Below are positions 12,340 through 24,800 of a stretch of DNA of 64,000 bases, one piece after another; positions within the stretch are counted from its first letter, which is position 1; each line of letters begins with the position of its first letter. Location of the stretch: NCBI GenBank assembly GCA_015657535.1, contig JADHZB010000079.1, positions 22,441 through 86,440 on the forward strand, written 5' to 3'. Under the pieces are notes generated by a model. The model worked only from the letters and a program-made list of their open reading frames with translations, searched no databases and was not told the DNA's origin. The DNA comes from Nephromyces sp. MM_2019 (lineage: Eukaryota; Apicomplexa; Aconoidasida; Nephromycida). Position numbers and translations under genes: made by a program.

Positions 12340-15300
12340 GAAGTGCAACACAACTTCTCAGCGTGATTATTTGCTGTCCCAGGTATTAGGCTTGTTGCGA
12401 TGAATTTTATCTATCTATTCTGATATATGATTCACTGGAATGTACCTTTAATGTATACACAAGTAATATTTTGTAATGAAACATAAATTATAGTATATTA
12501 ACGCCCCTGCGTGTACAACCCAGCGCTTTTCAAAACTCTACTTTATTCGCTATAATAAAAATGAGAATAGTCGGCACCCTAATGATGACACTATTAGATA
12601 TAGTGATGTTGGATAACGGTAGCATCTGCTGTGTCGTATCTTGCAATAGTGAATGCTATACCCCGAGACCGCGAGAAGTAGTGCCGTGACTCATGCCAAT
12701 AACTCAAGACGCCTGACTCTTCATCTCTGATAGATAACCCAATATGCCCTGCCTGCCAAACTTGACAAGGCGATGCTTAAGATAAAGAGGGTAGCACCCG
12801 GTAGAAGCTTCTCACAAGCAGCCTCGTAGTCAAAGCAACTAAATTTCCGAGTTGCCTTACCATTTCCAACACAAGAAGGATTCCAAAATTCCCACACTAG
12901 CTTACAAAAGGCTTTTAATCTTGACAATCTGAAAGCATGCGTGCAGCTGTTCTTAAACTGATTATTATTCCCTAACCCTTCAGGAAGACAATGCTGCCTT
13001 CTCGCGCGTAGCGGCAGCATAAAACAGCATAACGTAGGCAGTCTGCGAGGTATAAGTCTCTATAATGGTGCTGCAAGCCATTAACCAGAGGAAGTGGATA
13101 ACCTGTGGCATTTGATATCCAGTGCAGTGTGGCCGTACCGCAATAGCACTGCCGATATTTTTAATCACCCCAAACTGAAAAAGCCGCGCGTAAGACCCCT
13201 GCTTCATAGCATGTGACTAGTTTTTGCTACTACTCGGTAAGGCACCATCTTCTCAAGAGCAGAGGCATCATAACAAAATAAATCAACTGATCCACCTGCG
13301 GCCAGTTTAGAAAGGCATTTCCTACAATCATAAGACCTACGCTCACTCTCTGAAATATTACATGTAGCAACCATTAAATTCAAGCTGGTAGGCTCAGCCG
13401 AAAAAAATCGAGTTTTTCCTGAAAAGCGTAAACGAAGCCCCCAGCATGTCTCCAAGTCTCCAAGTAGTAGCGCACCTGCGCCCTTCCCCTTTGACAAGCC
13501 TACGCGTGATTCTTACCACAGATTCACCTACACCATCAGAATGTCTCGGCGATGTTACCTAAGCCTCGCGGCCGAACATATACACGGCCATCACGCAGCT
13601 ATTGCAGTCTCAAACCTATGCTAATTTTGGGATAGGCACACCCCTCGCTTCAAGGAGACTTTAACTGCACATGCGTATTCCGCAATAATTACTCTAATCT
13701 CTAAAAGCAGGTGTCGTGCTTAGGTGGGCCAGCACCATCTGACCACGGTTACGATGGAGTACCGACGAAGTGACTGTGAACAGTATGGTAAGGCAGCAGC
13801 CAAATATCAAAATGATTCGTACGGCAACAGTAGCCCAGATACCTTACACGGCGGAACCCTATATGTATCACAAATAGAAAATACAATGAGCCTACCTCAG
13901 GCGTTAGTACGCAACAAGAAGTAATTTACAAAGTATAACAATGGCAATCTTTTGTTTCTGCCTCGACTGCAGCATGATAAAAGCTAATTGGTTCTACCTT
14001 ACAGGGATTTGCATACGGCCAGTGATACTAGGACTCACCCAGAACACATACGCCCCCCAAAGTTCCAGCAAAAGTAACAAGCTACGAGGCAACTACGAGC
14101 AAGAGCAACCCCCCCACAGCAAAGTCACAATTCACGCAACGCAAGATATAGCGGCCCGGGATTCATCTTCACAGCATTTTCTCGTTGTGGTTTCGCAACC
14201 ATACTATAACGCTCCATACTCACACATCAGCTCGTATGGGAAAGTATAAAGGGGAAATTATCTAAGTGCCAGGTTGGATTTGCTGGCGTGGGCACTGCCG
14301 CAATTTAAGGGAAGCGTTGCCATTGGCTAGAACCTCCCGCACTGGAAGCCTGCCTGATGTAATACTACGCAAACTTGTAAAGCGACCAAAGACATGCCAT
14401 AGGGAAATGCTGAGCAATCGCGTATCATTCCTCGCTCAGCATACAATATCACCTGGAGAGATCCAACTGTTCTCCACGTGTTCCTCAATCACACTGTCCA
14501 TAAGTCTCACAACATCGGGGAGTTTCGAATACGCCGTTTAGGCGCAGATGCAGTCCAACACAATTGTCACGCAATTTTTCAAAAAAGACTGTTTACATTC
14601 TCGTAACTCATAAAGTAAAACTCAAATATAAATCTTTAGAAATTTCGCTGTCCATGAGCTCAAACGAACAAGCCATGAAACTCACACAGGGGAAAAACTA
14701 AAATTTAACCGCGGAAGGGGCTAAAGTTTAGCCACGCTAAACTACAATCCATAGGTACATACGATAAACTATGAAAAATATCACTTCCTTGAGTCATTAG
14801 TGAACATACACTAAGATCGCGGCCAGCGTTACTGATTTCATGTTGGACTGAAAATATCTACCGGCAAAATATGCAATACTCTTCTTCACAGCACGATCCG
14901 ACAACTAATGATTCTACAATACTCCACGAAAATCCTTCTTTCGTGGCATCAAACAAAGAATATAAGTTCAATCGGTGAGAATATTGATCCGTACCCAATA
15001 AACTAGAGAAATTCCTCAAACTGTTTAGAGGGTAGTTATTACAGTAAAATCATCTAAACCGATGAACGTTAAGAATCATAAAAGTGACATGAGATCTTTG
15101 CAAAAGGTCCCCCCAGTCACAAAATTACCCTTGCGCTAACCGTACCTCGCAATGCGTGTACCAGTTTACGCTAAAATACAGGATATAGAAAATGTTCCAC
15201 AATGCTCAATCTACGCTCAACAACTGCGCCATTATCATATTCAACAATCAAATTCCATGATCAGCCACATAACAACACTATAGGCGAACCGTTTAGACTT

Positions 15301-16160
15301 TACAGTATCAGGCTGCTCAAACATAGGAGCAAACAATGCACACGATGAGTTCTTCGGAAAAGTATCATTCAATTTACAATAGTATTCCCAGGAATAACAA
15401 CCAAGAACTGTGAGCAACACATTTTTTAGATAACAAGTCATTGGTACACCAGCGTATGTTTAGCCTAGGGCACAGCAGTCACATAAATTGGAGTTTTCGA
15501 TCTTAAACTTCCTGGTTACAACATGCACCGATGAGAATCTTCATAAATGTCACAGCACTGCATATACTATCATACTCCCTTTCAAGAATAAACGTTAACA
15601 ATGAACATAACATATGATACAGGGCGCAGCAAATACATCGAAAAGGTTGGGCAAAGAACAAAGCCACCTCAGCAAATAGAACAGCATAAACAAAGCGTGC
15701 ACTAAGGCATATTATAAGGGCAATCTAGACAACAAATGCTCTGGCGCAGCTGCGAATCATGAAACTGACTACATGAATGATTTTTACATAAAAGATACAA
15801 ATAACTTCGTTAAAACTTGAGCGTGCTTAAAGATACTATGAGAGATAGAATGGCTAACAGGCCACCAGGTAACTAGCACATTTTGGCCCCAGCTCATGCA
15901 ATAAACGCAGAACAAACATTAATTGTGCGCCCATGGCAGCGTTAAGCTTATTAATCACTTGATAAATCCCTGAATTTGGGGCTTGCGTATAAGCATACAA
16001 AATCATGCAAATATGCACGAAATTTCTCATACAAAGCAAAATGCGATCACACCATGGACCTGCCCATGAATCCAAGAAAAAAACCTTACCCTTCCCTTGT
16101 GTGCCACACATCCCTATGGGCGCCAACACAAAGGATGGCTCAAATGATGAGAAAGCTGCT
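12340..16160. other. Gene-poor, relatively GC-richer stretch
   Basis: From about 12.6 to 14.6 kb the sequence is visibly less AT-rich than its surroundings. It holds 60-110-codon frames on both strands (for example 12721-13020 and 13204-13497 minus, 13941-14249 plus), but none has a recognisable domain, and overlapping frames in all directions suggest composition, not coding. The part near 16160 is probably 3' UTR of the minus-strand gene that ends at 16161. Confidence 0.4.
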
Positions 16161-18038
16161 CTAAGCAGCCACTTCCTGGCGCCGTGCAGAAACCTCATCT
16201 CCAATGCTGGTAGGATGCTTGAGCCTCACACCGAGGTGAATCTCGGCAGCAGCTATTGCTAAACTCAAACTGTTAGGATCTTCTCTGTCTACCCTAAAGC
16301 TTGGCTTATCGTAGGCCGTCGCTTGGCAATATTCAGCAAATTTTTCTTCTTCCACTAATTGGTAAGACCCATCATCAGACAACACCAATATGTCCGCCTT
16401 ACCACTAAATCCCATTGCTTGGAACATAGCTTTGTTTACCTGCTGATAAAATTCTTGAGCCTTTTTCATCGATGCAGAATTTGCAGTTCCTGCTATACTC
16501 TGAAGTTCGCCGGACTGACGATGCATGGAAAGCATCTCAGCAGACCCCATAGACCCCTGTGGAGCTAAGCCACGAGAAGCACGATACGCGTCCATGCCAT
16601 TCTCGTAAGAATTGCCAGCATAGACCGGCTCCATGTTACCAGTTGTAGCACTCAGGAAATGTTCATGTCCATAACCGTGAACATTCCATCCATTCTCCAT
16701 GCCTTGCTCAGGATGGTAGAGCGGATAATCGCCATCCCTGAAAACATCCAGCGTATTCGCATAGATTACATTACTTTCGTTGCTGACCATATTTGGAGGG
16801 TTGGTGACAAAGCCCATACCAAATAACACTTCCCCATTAGGACCAAGAGGATATTGCTGACCACCAAGGTAATCCGAAGGAGGAACTGACGCTTCATATC
16901 CTTGAAGCTGATACTGCTCGTTTTCATATCCAATAGGAATAGAATTAGGGGCGGTGTTATAGCTGTAACTCACATCCATTTGTGACTGGTGTGGGTGAGC
17001 TATAGAAGGATCTACAACTCCAGGTTCCACCTCACCAAGAAGCCTTCCGAATTCCATATACCTGTTTGTAACTAATTCCTGTTGGTATGGTCCCATTGGA
17101 GGCTCATCACTTCCAGGAATGACGTTATTCACAGCCTGTGCAGCCTCATCGAAAGTGGCTCTATCAACACCCATGAGAGAAGCCACAGTAGCTGAAACCT
17201 GCTCAGCCGGAGGGGAAAACCCCAGCGAAGCAAGACTAAACGCACCTTCATACGCATAGTAAGGGTAGCTGACTTCCTTAACTTCCACAGGCTCAGGCAC
17301 CTGGACATCATCCACAGCATCTGTAGTGACAACAACCAAATCCTTCAAAGGCTTGCTCTCTACAGACTTAAGGACACGTTCCGCATCTTCCTTTTGTTTC
17401 TCCAACAGTGCTAGAGCCAAAGCTTCGTCAGCGCTTTGTATATGTAGCTCCTCCCCCTTTGCGTCCTCAGCTTGTGATTCATCCACTTTAGATTCTTCCA
17501 CTTCAGATTCTTCCACTTTAGATTCTTCCACTTCAGATTCTTCCACTTTAGAATCTTCCACTATTTCAATCTGGACCTCTTGTACATCAACCGTATCCTC
17601 AACACTATTCTCATTTCCCTCTAATTCAGCGCCTAACTCGTCCGGAATTTCATCATTATCTACATCCTCAATGTCAATGTTCTCGGATATCTTCTTTTCA
17701 GCGACTGCATCCTGAATATCCTGTTCAGCTTCTTGTACTTCAACTTCTGCAGACTTCGTATCATCCACAGTTGGAGCCTCTTCATTGAGCTGTGCACAGA
17801 GAAGTGGTAATTCTATAAGGCTACGCTGCAATGTACATTATTATATGTACATCCTTCCACTAAAAAACTGCAAATGGACCTCATAAAAGTGTTACAAGTA
17901 ATTAGAATGAAATTAACCTACCTCGGCAGCTTCTTTCATAGGAGCAACCTCTTCATTGCGGGAAACTGGAGGTGGTGGCTCTACACTTGGCTCACGAACC
18001 ACTGCCTTCCTCCCGAAACAGCTGAAGCAACCAGCCAT
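16161..18038 (-). CDS. Unrecognised 581-residue protein with cysteine-bearing N-terminus and Glu/Val/Ser repeats
   Basis: Two exons: 18038-17922 (39 codons from MAGCFSCFGRK, ending at GAG/GTAGGT) and about 17789-16161 (TAG). An alternative acceptor near 17826 would add 12 codons. The N-terminus has Cys4 and Cys7 followed by Arg-Lys, a pattern suited to S-palmitoylation. Gly is at position 3, so N-myristoylation is not expected. After a proline patch (EPPPPV) comes a very acidic segment with alternating VEESE/VEESK units. A Tyr/Gly/Asn/Pro-rich disordered middle follows, then a more ordered C-terminal about 130 residues (KADILVLSDDGSYQL, FRVDREDPNSLSLAIAAAEI). No enzyme motif or membrane helix. 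An inner-membrane-complex or cortical scaffold role is a guess from the Cys tip plus acidic repeats. The large exon makes this a reliable gene though its function is unknown. Confidence 0.85.
17480..17562 (-). repeat. 15/30-bp coding tandem repeat (VEESE/VEESK units)
   Basis: Near-identical 15-bp units alternate between two variants, encoding VEESK and VEESE in the acidic segment of the 581-residue protein. The last units drift to KVDES and QAED. Confidence 0.85.
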
Positions 18039-21000
18039 ATTTAACCTGGCAAAACAGAAAAATGAATCTTTCCAACAAAGCAAACAACCAAAAACTTCAT
18101 ATAAAATATTCCAAATAATATTAAATTATCAAAAGTTTACCAGCCAAAAGCTGTGCTATATTTACATCCTGCGAATATCGTAAATGCTAGATATATTAGG
18201 AAGATTAGCATTAATACTCTATCAGTAAGCTAACATCTGCAGACGATCAAGTCACCATATTCTAGAGCAAAAATTCATGAACTCAGAATGTACCACCGAA
18301 AGACTACTCCGAAGCTCACTCGTAAGCATCAGCAAAACAATTCATAGTCGATCAAAGATTCGTATAATCATCTCACTCAGAAGTCCTTGATGCATAGAAA
18401 ATCTAGTATATAGCACACAGACGGTCATACCAATATGTAATAGGCTCTACGTGGAAATATACCGAGCAGCAGTTGTTTGACTAAGACGAGATATTAATGA
18501 AAAAAATACAAGGCCGTTGAAACTGTACTACCTAACCAATACGAATATATAAAAGCAAGCACTTGTGCTATTAAGGATTAAATATCGAACGCTTGAAAAT
18601 TACAAGTGCAACCACTATCCCTATCCGGACCAATTAATTCCTTCCAATTTTCCACTAAAACCCCGATCCGCACTAAGAATTTTACACATGCATAAAAGTA
18701 TACTCTTTCATTACTGTAGTGCATATAACTGAGGGAGTAGCTACGATAACAGCACCTGAACATCTATGGATCAAGCTATTAAAAAAATCGCATTCAACAT
18801 TGTTCCAATTGATATTTGAAATTACAAACCAGCATAATATACAATACCATTGGCCCCAGTATATCCCGTCCAACAGCGCAGAAGCAACTACATCTGGTAT
18901 ATGGCTTCGTAGGAACCAATTAAGGCATACCTTTGAACTCTTGATGTAAAGCACGCACGAGCTCAACCGAAGCGGGCATATTTTCCATGCAATACGCAAG
19001 CGCGTTCAAACCAGGAAATAAATACAAGAGGCAACCAAAGGTTACACTTACTACCGCCAAATACACAAACTACTGTACGCATACGAACCTCATGGAGATT
19101 CCAATTTAACTAAAAACCTCAGCCTAACCCACAAGCAACAGAAGGATAAAATATTATCGATGTACACAAACAACGGCATGCGCCACCATTATGCGGCTGA
19201 AGTCACAAACTCACCTATGCTCAGGAAGAGCAGCAATCTCAAAGTTAATGGAGCAAAAAAAACAGGTAAAGAACTTCCCACCCCCCCTAAACTCCTGACT
19301 ATATAATGTGATAAAAAACCAGTTTCCTAAAACATGCGCAAGTGTCACGTCATATCTATATACAAACTCTAAAAATAGCAAACGGATGAAGGCAAGAAAA
19401 GAGTACCATGGCATGAGCATGTTTAGCATTATTACAAATAAAGTTTCTGCAAAATTCCAATCACAGCACATCCACTAAACAGAAACACGGATTTTTGGAA
19501 AACTACGAAAGCAGCACTCTCCGGGGCATTCAATATGCAAACGCCTATATCTCCATACCTTCCGCAGAAACCGCACAATAATACTAGCTAATAAGTAAGA
19601 CTTCAAGTTATGCTATCGAGAAACCTGCTGAAAATGGACTGCCTTTGTAACCCTTATGCGATAGTCCACGAAATTCTGGTTTACAGCTCTACAAAGTTGA
19701 ATTCGTGCGCATCTAATCTGCTGGACTTTGGGGCTTCGTGGTGCATAGCGTTTCTACACGCGTAAGTATCGAATGATGTATTAACTATGTTGTATACCGC
19801 CTTTCCGTGACAAGAAGAATCAACTTCGGTATGCGTTTGAGAGGCCTCCCGCTCCTCGCACCTAGTTGTAGAAGGTAGGAACTGGGTTGATTAGCACGCA
19901 GTGAAACAGACTTCAGTGAACCCGTGTTACCATCTGTCGCGTGATAGGCGCATGCGTTCTATAGATGCGTGCGTCCTATTACGTGCCAGCTGAATTAATC
20001 ACCGAGATACCGGAAATAAAACGTTTGAGCCTACTGTTTAGTTGGTCCGTTTAACACCTAGGCGCTCTTTATACCTGCTCCACCGCCGTGTACACTTCAT
20101 TTTGTTATCGCCGCTGCCATGTAAATGTGTTCTCAAAGCCTCTACAGTTTTCATATTTTCTTAAAGCCTTTAGCGTGTCCATGTTCTCTTAAGGCCACCA
20201 CCGGGTCCATGTTGTTCTACAGCTATGGGCTAGTGCATGCTCTTCTCTTAAATTCATAAGAATGACCATGGTGCGAGGATCTATGTGAGGCAAAGTTATG
20301 ACTGTCGCCTGGTACAGCAAGTAGCAAGCAGCATGGGGTAGAAAGTATAGTGAGCAAGGCGATTTAGTAGGCATTATGCTAAGCGGGTTATTGCAGGGTG
20401 GCAACGATATCGATAGCTTCGCCAGTATGGGACTAAGAAGTGTATCTCATCTGGTACTGAATTACATGGTGCCTGGAGGCTACAAACTTCATCATGACTA
20501 CTCAAGCGGATGACGCGTTTGGCTCCTGAGGTGTGAAAATAGCACAGTAACAAGGTAAAGGCAAAATACTATTAAATTGATGGCGGAAAATGCAGCTAGT
20601 ACTGAGAGAATAATTTTTCCTGGATACAAGCTCGACATGAGCCTTAGTTACCCTATTCAGGACTACACCGTTCTAAGGAAACTCCCTGCAAGATCTGCGT
20701 GAGTAACTTTTGCAGAACATGCCAGCTATTCTACTGAGAGTATTGGTTTCAAGCATTTTGTGAAAACTGTCTACACTACTATATTAATGGAAAAAAAGTG
20801 TCATTAAGATCTGAAGACCTCAGCGGTATATTCCGTGTGGCCGCCCTACGAAGGCATTTTCTTGGTACCGTATCTTTAGCGTTCTTTTCTTTCCGCACTA
20901 GTGAATACCGGCAGCTAATTCTATGTGTACTGGCATGCGTATGTTGATTATTATGCCTCAAAAGAGTTTGAACTAGGATTTAATGAAAGTTTTGAACTAT

Positions 21001-21878
21001 TTAACTTCACCAAATAGCCGAAAAATGCTCTATGCTCGTTTCTCTCAATGGCCATGAAGAAAGCCAGCCTTGCTCCCGAATGATACGGTGCGTAGCAATT
21101 CGTTCTACCCCCAGTAAAAATTATGGCTGGAACTTTAGAAGCCTGCTTCTCGTGGCTAGGAGGAGTATCAAAATGAGCGTGCTGAAAATTTCATTGAAAT
21201 AATCGCTCGCAGTTGCTACATGCAGCAGTTCTTAACCTCTGATTTCTCCCATACTAAAAATAAAAAGCTACCCCAATGTAGTTTCTATTGGATTCATCGC
21301 ATTAATTTGTATTAATGTTATAAATAATGTTATGTGATTGATCATAGGGAAAAAAGGTAAACATTACGGGGCGCCATTAAAACCCTGATTAAAAGCCTTT
21401 TGATGCCATCATCGCCAGAATATGAAGGAATATTCCTGCTTCTCACGTCTAGTAATGCGTTTATCTTTTTATACTCTTGCACGAAAAAGATTATGCCTCC
21501 TCTGCGAACGTGTGTTTAAGCCAGGATTGTCTTCCAGCAGCACCATCTACATGCCGGGTTGTATCCCGATTCAGGTCTACCTCCGATTCTTTTTGCTCCT
21601 GAAATATAATTTTGCACTAGCTTTGTAGAAATGGCGTTAACTGTGCTGTGGCGGGTGGATTTTCCTCACTGGCACATCAGCGTATCTATCCTTAGAAAGA
21701 AGCTAACAATATGAACACTCAACGGTAAGCATCATATTTCAAGTGAAGCAAGTTCATTCAACGTAAAACAAATTTTACACGTTCCATCATTATTTATACC
21801 CAAAAAAAAAGATTTCATGACACTGCTGCTGCAATGTATCTATACACATTAAGCAGGAAGTTCGTTGACCTAGCAATG
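18039..21878. other. Intergenic stretch, no supported gene
   Basis: A 3.8-kb stretch between two minus-strand genes. Frames are short and contradictory between strands. It holds one degenerate tandem repeat (20128-20218). The promoter and 5' UTR of the gene starting at 18038 must lie in its left part, but I cannot point to an element. Confidence 0.4.
20128..20218. repeat. Degenerate 27-28-bp tandem repeat, about 3.3 copies
   Basis: Successive copies share a core of the type TGTTCTCTTAAAGCC followed by a variable part ending GTCCA. The third copy and the truncated fourth are the most alike. No coding frame runs through it. Confidence 0.55.
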
Positions 21879-24800
21879 TCACGAAGTTCGAGCAGCATTA
21901 ACAAAAGATGCTGTCGGTCGCTCCGACAGAATGTAGTACTTGCAATAATCAATAATGACATAGTAGACACCAATATGTGCTACATTAGCTTGCGTCAAAG
22001 TATAAAAAGTCTTTTTAACACGGCAGTCAAATACAATAAGGTCTACCAATACATAAATTGCTCCTTTATATTGCTAAGATAATTCGAAAGAGGAAGACCT
22101 TAGCAAAAGAAAGACGTGTAATCCCGTGTACTTTCAATGTATTATAAGCACACAAAGATGCTCGAGAATCCAATCCTAAGCAAGCAAGAAACGCAACCAC
22201 AAAATCACATTTCTTGATTCAGACCACACAACTTTAAAAAAAGTCGCTACTTCTATACCGCTATGTTACCCGGCTTAGATGCATAAATACACGAAATTTA
22301 AGGCTTAAAGGTGGTTAAATGAGTTATGTTAAAAAGCTCATCACGGCAAGAATGAAAGCATGGAGCTTTTCTAAACTCGGGCAGCCTTTAGTGCTTGTGA
22401 AGCAGGTGATGAATACACTCAAGATAAAGCAAGCTATTGAATCAATGTAGCATTATATCTATTTCACTTACTCTATTTGTAGAGATTTCTAATATCAAGA
22501 TTAAACGGAGCAAAGCCATCTTGAAAAAAAATACATTACTGACAGTAAAATTAATGGTTACTCTTAGGATATGGCAAATATTATATTGTTACGAGTGAAG
22601 CAATTGCAATATTATTCACTGAGTGTTTTATTTTATGTAGGCGTCATGATCGACGAGGCAGGTCACCTAAGGAAGAGCTCATTGCTACATTTGTAAGCTA
22701 TTTGAATGATTGAAGGTGGTTGGAATAAAGTGTAACCAGCTAAAGCATCAAAAAGGCTAGGTAATACAGAACCTGCACGGTTGTTGACCTCGCGTGCCAC
22801 TTGCTGCAGTTTTCTGACAATTTTTTTAGGCAATGTTACTAAATTGTGAGACATCAACCTTTAAGCTCCTCTTGCGAGCTCATAACCTGCATGCTGTCCT
22901 AGGGCCGTAGGAGTCTCTAAAGTCTCTTCAGACAAGTGGCATGGGGATGAGACACTGAACTCATAAATGAAATTTAGTATATTCACACTTCTCGTATCCC
23001 TTAGTTTCGCTGAAAAAAAATAAAATCCTCGCCATGGTTTACACCCCATATTCATGGCGTATTATTGATGAAAGTTCATATAATTTATCGCTTGACAGTG
23101 GTGCACAATGAGCATAATTGGAAACAACTGCTATTATATTGTGCTTTTTGACGTGAAATAGGCTAAAGGTCTCCTACCAGGTCTTTACTAAACCCTTCCT
23201 AGCATTGAGGACATTACGTCGTGTCATAGAAGTTAGTTCAAGCTGACCTTCCATTAACGACAGATTGCGTAAAGTGCAGAGGATATGAGTCAGACGCATA
23301 GCGCTTCAAAATAAAGCTGAGCAAATCAATATTTTGTTTGAATGCAATCAATTACACGTGATATGGTCAGGCTTAGTAATAAGATATCTTAAACTTGCCA
23401 TCATTGGTGAACCTGTATCGAAGCACAAGTATCAACGTGTAGCAACTGGTTAACATGGTGAGTTATATGGCCATTAAACTGGAAAAAATACTTTGTGTTT
23501 GCACCCTTAGGAAAATCCATTGTACTCGTTATTGTGAGCCGCCCTTTTTGTTGCCTGCTATCTGACTCAGCAGCTACCCTCGGGTTGACTGGAAACTATG
23601 TACATATACGAAGTCATGGCATAAATTCAATTACATAAGCAAGTGTACCATGGGTATAGAATTACTCCACAAAGAACAGCTGTGAGCTGTAAAAAAATTC
23701 ATCGGGCACAGCTTTTTATTTGCATATCTGAGTGTAGTTTTTGATTAGGCATTCTATATAAACATAACGGTTGAGCGCGACGAAGTATCATTAAATCTCT
23801 CAGTAGCACTAACAAGTACAAGGGGGGTATTGTATATCGATAGAAGCGCACTTATCATTATCATTAGATGAAAGTGATATTGTACATCCAGATGATAGAG
23901 TTCGTAATACGTATAAACACACTTTACTCAGCACGCACCACAATGGTGCTATTCGCAGCAAGTCTAAATACCTGCAGTGTAGCTTTCCAAGGATAGACGT
24001 ACCGAATTATGCTTATTACTCAAGGCATATAGGCCGCTGCTACCTTTTAAGTGGCTAGAGCACAGTAGTCTATCATCTGCGACGGTAAAAAGCTAATGCT
24101 CTGATAAAATTATTACTTGTTTGCCTTGGAATTGAACGAAGTCTTCAGTATAATTTCACCGCGGTAAATCTTAGCGAACGAAAGAAACCGAGAGGCAAAT
24201 AAGGGGGGTGTCTTTCAATCAAGTAACTCCACAGGATGTAGCATCTAATAATATTTACAGGAGACCAGATCATCGCAGGTTGGCATCTATCTAAACACAT
24301 GAACTACCATTTGGTTCAAAGCCGAATTTTTTTTATTCGAGCTGCAAGTTGCAGCTTGAATAAAAAAAGAATAACCCCGTGATTGCACCGTGCCCTCCTG
24401 TTTTGATCAGTAGAGGGACAACATGCAACTTGAAGTTTCCACAGGGTATCTCTCCTCCGTTCTGGTGGTTCATTCTGTTTTCTAATGCTCCCAGACATAC
24501 AGATAACAGTAGCACTGAAGCAGAGCACAGCCGTAAGGGAACTACGCTTTTAAGAAATAACTTGAAGACAATAAATTATATGGAGCAACGATTAACGGGG
24601 CGACTGAGCTGAAGTTCATTCTACTCGAGCAGAGGTAATAACACGAAATGCTACGGTATACGGGTTTGCATAGTAGAATGCCGGCGAGTAGCCGAACCTG
24701 TTGAAAGCTAGAGATACGAGAAAATGTCTAGATTAAAGAAATCCTCCTAGCAGAAAAGCATCAACTATCCGTTCAAGGCAACTGGTATTTTATAAGACTA

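Noticed and set aside
17326..17715. Ser/Thr-rich 129-codon plus-strand frame
   Set aside because: Exact antisense shadow of the acidic repeat in the 581-residue protein.
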